Source: Chionoecetes opilio (Eukaryota; Arthropoda; Malacostraca; Decapoda; Majidae). Taken from it: DNA of 64,000 nt. The stretch spans positions 54,761 to 118,760 of the forward strand of contig JACEEZ010018886.1 in NCBI GenBank assembly GCA_016584305.1, written 5' to 3'. The position numbers and the translations under genes were made by a program. The notes under the pieces were generated by a model, which was given only the letters and a program-made list of their open reading frames with translations, made no database searches and was not told the DNA's origin. Below, piece by piece: positions 55,985 through 64,000 of the stretch (position 1 is the stretch's first letter; each line of letters starts with the position of its first letter).

Positions 55985-57500
55985 TAGTGGACAGATGATG
56001 CAATAGGTCTGCCGCTGAACCCGTTTGCTCGGAAACCAAATTGTTTGATGTTAAGAAGTTGGTGTGGGTGTGAAGAAAGACTATATCTTGTCGGCTATTA
56101 AGGCTTCCAGCGTCTTGCCAAGAACTGATAGGAGGGAGATGGGTCTATAGTTCTTGGGGTCAGTTCTTTTGCTTTTCTTGTGTATTGCCACCACTCTGCC
56201 ACCCTTCCATAGGGTGAGCCACCTTCCAGTAGTGAGGGAGTGCTGAAAGATAGTAGGAAGGGGCTTCCTAGCTAAGATCGCAGCGCGTGAGGATATGAAG
56301 GCTGATGTTGTCTGTGCCCAAGGCCTTCTTCATGTCCACCTGAACTAAATGTCGGTGAACTTCCTCACTAGTTATAGTGAGGTTAGACAGGCTGGCATTG
56401 GTGAGAATAGGCACAGCTGGGATGGATCTCTCGGTATCAGGTACTGTCATTTTGTTGGAAAAGAATGTCGCGAGTACCTCGGCCTTGTCCTTGTTCTTGG
56501 TGACCACTGAGCCGTCAGACTTGTAGAGAGGGAGGTATGGTGTCGTCCGGTGTCAGACCGTGTTGCTGTTTAAGAGTTGTCCACCAGGACCTGCAACCCA
56601 CTGAACGACCACCGAGCTTTGTTTTGAGATCGTCTTACCAGCGTCGTTTGAACCCATTGTTGTACTTATTTCATGGCTGCATAAGCGTGTCTGTTTGCGC
56701 TTGTTAGGATGTTAGCGCGTGTTAGGGTGGGTTGGATGGCGTGAGTATAGCTGCCAGTCATGACTTTTTAATCAGCAGCCCATCCTACATTGGTAACCAA
56801 ACCAGGGCTATCAAGGAGGGCTTGGCAAAGGTTAGTATATCGTCTTGCTTGGCACATATTTCTCCTAGAGTTCAATCAGATACGTGTGAATGTGTGTAAC
56901 TCTGTATCTACATCATTGACGGAAAAATGGGCTCAAGGGCGTTTGTTGCAGCGCAATCACATACACCATTGGACAGTCTATTCTGCCCCACAGCAGTTGG
57001 TGCTTGTTGACGCCGGCATCCCTCTGAGCTGCAACTCGTCTTACACTTAGGGAGGCCATTGTGATCTACTGATCCTTACAGCACGAGGGTGAACAGGTGG
57101 ACGACACTGTCTGGGAGATCACTGATGACAGGATCAAGTGATGAGTCGGAAATGTGCCGTGGGGGAAGGTCAGCATGGTATGTTGGGGGACCAATACACT
57201 GTAATGAAAGTAATCGTAGGATCTGCAAGTAGAGGTTGTTCATGGTCGGACAATATGACAACTTGATAAAAATATGTTGTTGACAACGTTCATCCAGATG
57301 AGGTTTGAGATACTCAATTGGCTTCATCCCCTGCCACTTTAAGCGGGTAGCACACACACAGCAGGATAGCGCTGTGATGGTGAGTCCATAGTTTGAAAAA
57401 CAGTCATCTCCAGATAGTTGGTTAGGACTTAAAGGGTCCTTTGTGGGTCCCCCCGATTAGACTCTTGTGAAAGGAGACAGCGATTACCACTCAAAGGTCC
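55985..57500 (-). pseudogene. Jockey/I-like LINE: endonuclease end to RT start
   Basis: The minus-strand order is LCVCYPLK near 57350, SSLDPVISDLPDSVVH (57144-57097) and SVDHNGL (about 57065), which together are the end of an AP endonuclease. Next is a linker with WWTTLKQQ (about 56580), then DKAEVLATFFSNKM, TITSEEVHRHL, MKKALGTDNIS (56507-56290) and a WKGGRVVAIHKK...KNYRPISLL block (56200-56118). The RT palm is missing: homology stops where the CR1-like element ends at 55979. Several frameshifts and stops. Confidence 0.75.
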
Positions 57501-58361
57501 CATGTGTCCTGTCGCGTGATAGCCACCTGTTATATCAATTTATCTGGCCAAGTTATCTGGGATAGACTTGTGAGAAGTCTCTACTGCTGCCACGATGTAC
57601 GGGTGTGAGGGATCACGTGATGTTAATCCGGGTTAATCATGATTGGGCCTAGCCGGAGGAGTGTTGGTAGCCTTTAGTTTGTGGGGCTTGCTGAGGTCCA
57701 TCAATTTGCTGTTATCGTTATTAGTTGCACTTTCTGTTCTACTCACTCGTCGATTAGTGTGGCTTAGCGGTGGGTGCGACCGACCCTTACGTCGATTCTT
57801 CGATGCTTGATCTTGTTGGCATAGATGTTATCCATGAAGTCCCGATGTTGGTCTGGAGAAACCTCTGGCATTGGGCCAGATTGAGGTGATGTGATCGCGG
57901 GACTACTGGCGAGCATAGTCCAGGACGGTTGACTATTGTTGTAGGCGGCTGGTCAAGTGTTTGATTGGACAGGGTCACGATTGAAGCGGGTATTGTTTTG
58001 GGTAACGGGTCTGTTAGGCCCTGATGCTGAAGCAGTTGCTGGTGAGATGCTGGGTGACGCAGCGAAATGAGTAGGAAAAGCAGCGATTTTTCAGTGAAAG
58101 AAGCGACTGAGTGTCTGAACAAGAGGGCGTTGTTCTGTGCCTGCTCGGTTGAGATCTGTCAAAGAACCTATCTGCTCTCTCCTGCGTTAAAGAATTCGAA
58201 GAGTATGACACTTCTTTAGAACAGAATGTCCGCAGTAGACTATAGCTACACTTAATGTCCTTAGGCAGTTGATGTTCAGAGCCACCCTTGCGGCCTGCAG
58301 TGTGGGGCAGAAGCTGCTCTTATTGGTATGGTATGTGAGGCGAGATGGGGCAGAGGTGCAT
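57500..58361 (-). other. Possible 5' part of the same LINE, unassigned
   Basis: An open minus-strand frame of 111 codons (58122-57787) is Ser/Pro/Thr/His-rich without motifs. It could be ORF1 or untranslated leader of the LINE that continues at 57500. I do not recognise it. Confidence 0.3.
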
Positions 58362-58393
58362 GGCATTCTTTATGGGTGCAGCAAGACAGTGTG

Positions 58394-58461
<68 letters not shown>

Positions 58462-58521
58462 CTCTCCTCTTCTCCTCTCGCTTCTCCTCCTCTCTCTCTC
58501 TCTCTCGCTCTATCTCTCTCT

Positions 58522-58564
<43 letters not shown>

Positions 58565-59247
58565 TTTCTTTCTTTTTCATCTATTTCTTCTTCCCTCATC
58601 CTCTTCCTCGTCATCCTCACGAGCGAGAGAGAGAAAACATTAAGAGAGAGGGAAAGGGGAAAGGAAGGAGAGAGATTAGAGAGGAGGAGGGAGAGAAGAG
58701 GGAGATTCGAGAAGAGAGAGATGACCCGGAGGATGAGAAGAGAGAGAGGAGAGAGAGAGCAGGAGAGGAGAGAGAGAGGAAGCGAGCGAGAGGAGATGAG
58801 AGATGAAGAGAAGAGAAGGAGAGCAGGGAGGAGGAGAGAAGACGAGAGAGACGAGAGGAGAAGAGAGAGAGAGAGAGAGAGACGAGGAGAGAGAGAGGAG
58901 AGAGAGAGAATGAGAGACGATGAAGACGAGAGCACGGAGAAGAGAGGCGGAGAGATTGAGAGAGAGAGAGAGAGAGGAGAGAGAGGAGGAGAGAGAGCGA
59001 GAGAGAGAGAGAGAGACGAAGAGGAGAGAGCGGAGCGAGAGAGAGCGAGAGAGAGAGATATCAGGAGACCTGAGATTAGAGGAGAAGAGCGAGAGCAGAG
59101 AGAGAGAGGAGATGAGACAGAGAGAGAGAGATAGAAGAGAGAGACGAGAGAGGAGGACAGAGACGCGAGATAGACGAGGAAGAAGAGAGGAGAAGAGTGA
59201 GGAGAGACGAGAGAGAGAAGAGATGCGAGAGAGAGGAAGGGAGAGGA

Positions 59248-59281
<34 letters not shown>

Positions 59282-59530
59282 GAGGAGAGAAAGAGAGAAG
59301 AGAGAGAGAGAGAGAGAGTGGATGAGGAGAGAGAGGAGAGAGAGAGAGAGAGAGGAATGAGAGAGCGAAGAGAGCAAGAGAGAGAGGAGAAAGAGAGAGA
59401 GAGGAAAGAGAGAGGAGAGAGAGCGAGAGAGTGACTGAGAGCGAGGAGAGAGAGAGCAGTAGAGACGAGAGAGAGAGGTGAGAGAAGAGAGAGAGAGAGA
59501 CGGAGAGAGGAGAGAGAGAAAGGAGAGGAG

Positions 59531-59562
<32 letters not shown>

Positions 59563-59826
59563 CGAGAGAGATAGAGAGAGAGAGAGAGAGTGAGACCGAG
59601 AGAGAGTGAAGAGAGATGAGAGAGAGAGAAGAAGAGAAGGAGAGAGAGGAGAGGAGAAAAGGAGAGAGAGAGAGAGAGAGAGAGAGATCTGATCGATAGG
59701 ATTGAGGACGCTGGAGAGAGAGAGACGAGAGAGAGGAGAGAGAGAGGAGCGAGAGAGAGAGAGAGATAGAGAGAGAGGGAGAGAGAGCGCACAAACTGTT
59801 GCTGCACCCATAAAGGATGCATGCAG
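58362..59826. repeat. CT/GA foldback, 1.46 kb
   Basis: The ends are inverted: GCATTCTTTATGGGTGCAGC (58362) and GCTGCACCCATAAAGGATGC (ends 59821). Inside, the plus strand is CT-rich (58397-58617) and then GA-rich (58618-59788) with scattered other bases. The CT part could fold onto the GA part. The many Ser/Leu or Arg/Glu frames are microsatellite translations, not genes. Confidence 0.9.
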
Positions 59827-60650
59827 TGGAATATCACAAAAAAAATTACCAAAAACACCACAAAAAATCTTCAAGTACTAGAATTTATCTCTTGTGTTTT
59901 ACGTCCTCTGTATCAGCGCGGGAAGAGGAGCTTCTTTGTTACGTCACAGAGCCGTGGCGCATCGTCTGCTTGTGTGAGGGGGCGTTTTGGCAAGCTCGGA
60001 GAAAATTGCAGATTTTGATGCGGATTATTTAAAAACGGCTGGATGGATGCAAAAAGTGACCGACATATTGTTGAGATACTCGTTAATAGCTATAATTTGA
60101 TTGCACATTTAAATCAGGAATGATGAAATGGTCTGGGACGATTACTTTTAAGCACGTGTGAGATGCACCCTCCCCCTACTCCCTAAGCAACGTGGAGATG
60201 CCTACCCACCCCCTTGTAACCCCACTCATATCCCCCACCAACACCACAACGCCTTCTCCTCCCCCACCCCCCGCTGTCCCTTCCTCCATCACCAAAACAG
60301 TACCCCCCCACCCGTTTCTTCCACCTTCAACTCTACCCCCCTTCATTCTCCATCACCATGGCAACCCCCACCCACGTCACACGGTGAGGCTTGTTGCCCT
60401 CGCTCTTGGACGCTATCGGGATACGTTCAATGGTACCGTCATGCACAGTCGTGGTTATCGTAGCTGCTATCGTGACGACAAAATGGGACCGTTGATTTTC
60501 CATTCGGGACGTAGTATACAGCTGTCGTGAACTTCATCGTTGACCATCTTACGACGTCCATGACAAATACGTACAGGCAGCGTGACATTGTTGTGAGGCT
60601 ATTCCCTCCCCCACATGGTCTCGAGTTCATCGTGGTTAAATTTCACGATA
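59827..60650. other. No gene; C-rich stretch in the middle
   Basis: 60141-60380 is C-rich (CCCCCACC words). 60381-60650 contains related words GACGCTATCG and CACGATAGCGTTC in opposite orientation but no clear element. 59827-60140 shows nothing I recognise. Confidence 0.5.
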
Positions 60651-62830
60651 GCGTTCAATAATCAAATTGATGGCGCTCATCGTTGGTTCGATATGGAATG
60701 TGTGAAGGGAGGCTTAAGGTGTCGGTCCTCAGATAGTCTTGAGGAGAGCGCAGACGGGGTCCCGTTATGCCGGCGGGGCGCGGAAGCCTTGTGACAGAAG
60801 CTTCATGCCACATCCGGTCAAAGGGCGCTCGATGTCCAGCGCCACACGGCAGTGGCCTTGCCTTGGTCCAGGGCTGCACCTTCAGGTCAGAAGCCAAGCA
60901 GTAGGGTGAGGTCTGTCATGACATCACCTGCGAAACCCAAACTGCCTGGTGCAGTAGCAGGTGGGGCCTCTCAAGGTGCTCCGTGATTCTCGAGGCCACG
61001 CCGGTCTCCATCACTTGCTGAGCACCGGCAAGCAGGACACAGAGCGGTAATTTTTTGCCTCAGGCGTTCCACCCTTCTTTGTGAACTGGAACCACATCAC
61101 TGTTTCCAGGGGAGCTTACGGCCAGGTGCTGGTCTACTAGTGCAAATGATTGAAAAGTGAGGCGAGTGTGGACGCGCCAGCCTCTTTAGCACACTGGCGA
61201 AGCAGACGGGGACGAGGTGGTTGGCCCACCGCTTTTTTTGTGTCCACTTTTAATTCAAAAATCTTGCACTTCACTGTCACTTGATTTCACTGACACTAGT
61301 TTTCATGTTAGGTCCGGCATGTCCGGTTGGTGAACCTCTCAAGGTCGCGATGCGCATTTTCCCGCGAAGTGGCTGGCCAGGAGGTTCGCATTGTCTGAGC
61401 ATCTAGGCAACGCTGCCATCCTCCCGTAGGAGAGAGGAAGGGATAGTGTTTCCCTTTGACTCGCCCTGCGTGCTCCTTAACAAGCTCCACCAGCGCTTGG
61501 TCCCCACCTGCCACCCGCAGCTTTCTCCTGAGGTTTGACTTCAGTGCTCTGAGGCCCCACTGTTGAGTGTTTCTCATCGCGGGGCTGCCTCTCTGTGGAC
61601 TATGCCTGGTTCCGTGTCGTGGGTGCCTTCTTGTAGGCACGCCAGGCGCGTACTTGGCGTCAGAGGCAGCGCGGCACTCAGGACCAACCAGGGCTGAGTC
61701 TTATGGCGTGGTTTTGTGTGTGGCGTTGTGCGGGTGGGGGGACCCAGCGAACCTGTAGGGCGTGGAGCAGCTCAGTGAGCGCCCTGCTGTTCAGTGTTGG
61801 CCACACAGCATTCCTCCCAAGTCCGTCGTCCAGTGTGGCTCTTTGAGTTCTGCCAGTTTGCAGCTCCCCTTCCAGAGCATTGCGAGTGTAGCTCTACTCA
61901 CGTGAGCCTCATGAAGTGTATCTTGGTGAGACCGCCACGTGGTCTGAGGTGCCCACAAGTTCTAGGGTTGGGGTTGACACTGAAACAGTGTGGGGAGGGA
62001 GGCCGTCACGAACAGGGTCCAGGGGACGACCCTGAGATGTGAGTAGGGATGGGTGACGTGATTGTGGAGGTCATGCACAACCAGCAAGGTGCTAAAAGCA
62101 TCCCGAACAATGTGCTGGTTCAGGTCTCGCCTATGATCAGCACCCTGTCGCACTGGTTGGCCGTCATCATAGGAGTTCAAGGTTCACTGTTGAGGATGCT
62201 CCAGCAGTGCTGTGGCCTGCGGTAGGGAGGGCCGGATAGCACCCAAACACAATAAACCTTGACCATCACTGTCAATTGTTTCAGTGTTAGTAATTCTAGA
62301 TCCCCTGGGCACGGGCAAGGGGGGGCTCCACACCTGGACGTTGGACCGTTTCTCCTCTAGCAAAAGCCACGCCCCCCTCCCGTGTGGAGCGGGACCTTCC
62401 TCAGCCACGCTGATAGCCATGGATGCGGGCATAAAAACTGGGCCGGCATTTTGTCGTCCAGGAAGGGTTTCACGTCACAAACACTATGTCTGCCCGGTTT
62501 ATGATAAATTACGTTGTGGTGAGTTCCATCAATATTAGTATGGAACCCTCTCACGTTAGCCGAACACTATCATTTAAACTCACACTGCTGCCCGGCTTGT
62601 CGCAGCGCTGGGTGTTGGTGTGGCCCGGCGCCATAGTAAGCAGTATAGGCAGGTTGTAGTGACAGGCTAGGGGGGACTGGGGGACGGGGGGGCCGTGGGG
62701 GCGCCAATCAGTGGGGGTCCAGCCACTCGTAGGTGAGAGGGTTTTGATGAGCTGCCAGGCAAAAACGCTTCTAAATGCGAGTAGTGCGTCTCCTGTCCGC
62801 TCTGCCTCCACTGCCTGTACCCAGCTTCCT
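60651..62830 (-). pseudogene. Jockey-type LINE ORF2: endonuclease to RT
   Basis: On the minus strand the ORF2 start is decayed near 62800-62500 (RGFHTNID...VKPFLDDKMPA). The endonuclease core has DLNQHIVRDAF (62126-62094), HNHVTHPYSH and a TSDH-like end (about 61930). A linker (LRRKLRVAGGDQALVELVKEHAGRVKGKH, 61545-61460) leads to a PEAKNYRSVSCLPVLSK block (about 61060) and an RT palm start PFDRMWHEA (60825-60799), then AGITGP and DYL. The FADD part is missing beyond 60651. At least five frameshifts. The order and motifs match Jockey-clade LINEs. Confidence 0.8.
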
Positions 62831-62989
62831 TGATGTGATTTGGGACGTCACCCAGCAGATGCTGTCAGTGGAAAGCCTTTGGTCCGGCGTTCTCCCACCC
62901 ATGTAATCTGTTGGGGAGAGAAGCAAAAGGGGGAAGCAAAACTAGGGATTTGCTTTTTCCCCTCCTTCCTCTCTCTGCATTCACATTCA

Positions 62990-63960
62990 TACGGGGTCCC
63001 CCATCAATGGGGGCCCCCTGCCTCTCATGCTCTCTCCTACGTGCTCTCCAAGAGTTCCCAAGAAATTCTTTACACTCTCAATCACACGACTGTCACTACT
63101 CCCTTCAGCACACAACCCAGCAGGTACTCCATCTCCCCAACCTTCCTGTCTCTCATCTTCGCCATTCTTCCACTCCGACCTCTCCTACCACTACCTCCAA
63201 CATCTGTGTTCTTAGATACCTTCATACCGGTTCACATTCCAGCATTCAAGTGCTCCACGGTTTCATCCACTCCTGTCACACACATCACACACACCTCTGC
63301 TGCCACCATTCTTCATCTGTACATACGACTATTTACCTCCAGCGACTTTGTCCTGGCCTCCTGAAGAGTTAGGTCCCCTCCATAGCCACCATCATAGAAC
63401 CTTTCATACCGGCGGCGGTCTTTGCTCCTGTACCATTCCAAGTGTGATTTCTCACTCATTCCCCTCAGCCATCTTCTTTCCCTTTTCTGCCACTCTCCTA
63501 TTAATTTCCTTTTTGCATACACGCCATTACTCCCATGTCTCAATCACTCCTGTCACAAACATTCCAGTTCACCGGTCCATCTTTTCACTTTTACTGAGTC
63601 TTTCATCCACTTCCCATACATATTCCAGTCCCAAACATTGCTTAGACCATTTGCCTGTCATCCATTCGTGGCAAGTCTAGCTCTGTACTCAGTCCTGCTT
63701 TTGCTATCCTCTCTCTGAAACGTGCTCCATCGCATGTCTCCTCTAATCGCTTCCACTTCGCCACATACCATAGGCTCCTTAATGCTATTCTGACTGCTTG
63801 TTCTGTGTTACTTCAATCTGTCCCAAACTCCTTCCTAGACCCACCATTGTTTCCAGGCCATACATAATGCTAGGGGAACTGCCAAACACCCCTTCCATAG
63901 TCCTCTCACCACTTCATACTTAGTCTGGCCCCGAAATCTTGCCACACTGCATAGCCTTCC
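62990..63960 (-). pseudogene. LINE C-terminal region with Cys/His finger
   Basis: On the minus strand, 63930-63550 gives NNGGSRKEFGTD, EQAVRIALRSLWYVAKWKRLEE and KSRTEYRARLA. The frame 63543-63313 gives RWLRGMSEKSHLEWYRSKDRRRYERFYDGGYGGDLTLQEARTKSLEVNSRMYR. Just after it, in shifted frames, come RCV-CV, an E-x-T-like segment and a Cys, as in the CxxC...H...C finger that ends many LINE ORF2 proteins. No RT catalytic block is seen in the window, so this is a C-terminal fragment or continues beyond the window edge. Confidence 0.65.
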
Positions 63961-64000
63961 AAACCCACTGGTATGGCCTCTAGCTATCCTCATGTTTTAG

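Noticed and set aside
58328..59874. Ser/Leu-rich (minus) and Arg/Glu-rich (plus) frames up to 454 codons
   Set aside because: Pure consequence of CT/GA repeats. The composition follows the dinucleotide exactly.
62840..63364. Plus-strand frame of 174 codons rich in Ser/Thr/Pro/His
   Set aside because: The minus strand here encodes recognisable LINE C-terminal motifs (63543-63313). The plus-strand frame is its antisense shadow and shows no domain.

Overview
This looks like nuclear DNA of an arthropod, most probably a decapod crustacean. Supporting signs are very long (GA)n/(CT)n microsatellites, several non-LTR retrotransposon clades (RTE-like, Jockey-like, CR1-like), tRNA-derived SINEs, hAT remnants and no prokaryotic gene organisation. 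The lineage call is inference from repeat style only. I found no intact host gene, no functional tRNA or rRNA gene and no CRISPR array. Every protein-like stretch I recognise belongs to a transposable element and carries frameshifts, stops or truncations.

Layout. 0-3.2 kb: a 624-bp hairpin element and a 2.0-kb foldback transposon whose arms carry a minisatellite, abutting a Jockey-type ORF1 fragment. 5.1-10.4 kb: a LINE on the minus strand, split by an RTE-type LINE (5.69-8.19 kb) and by a tRNA-derived SINE (9.83-10.14 kb). Both insertions leave target-site duplications. 10.5-12.9 kb: first copy of a composite repeat, called unit P here (GA tracts, a minisatellite, SINE-like sequence, AAT repeats and a GC-rich block). 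12.9-18.9 kb: sequence with unusual homopolymer runs, probably poorly assembled, containing a 2.5-kb palindrome. 18.9-29.6 kb: an imperfect palindrome whose two arms are longer copies of unit P around a 1.8-kb AT-rich spacer of tandem repeats. 29.6-36 kb: three more foldback structures, an LTR-like insertion and an inverted duplication. 36-39.6 kb: Jockey-type and RTE-type LINE fragments. 39.7-48.4 kb: microsatellites and a second degraded block with a 2.5-kb G/T-rich minisatellite. 48.4-50.5 kb: a LINE C-terminus and a second Jockey ORF1 fragment. 50.8-56.0 kb: a CR1-like LINE carrying three nested insertions (RTE, a hairpin-headed repeat, a non-autonomous hAT). 56-64 kb: three degraded LINEs on the minus strand and a 1.46-kb foldback made almost wholly of CT and GA repeats.

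The genes do not form a pathway. They record successive transposition, inverted duplication and decay. The most notable themes are at least eight foldback or palindromic structures in 64 kb, empty sites preserved in paralogous arms that define several insertions exactly, and two long blocks whose base composition suggests assembly damage.
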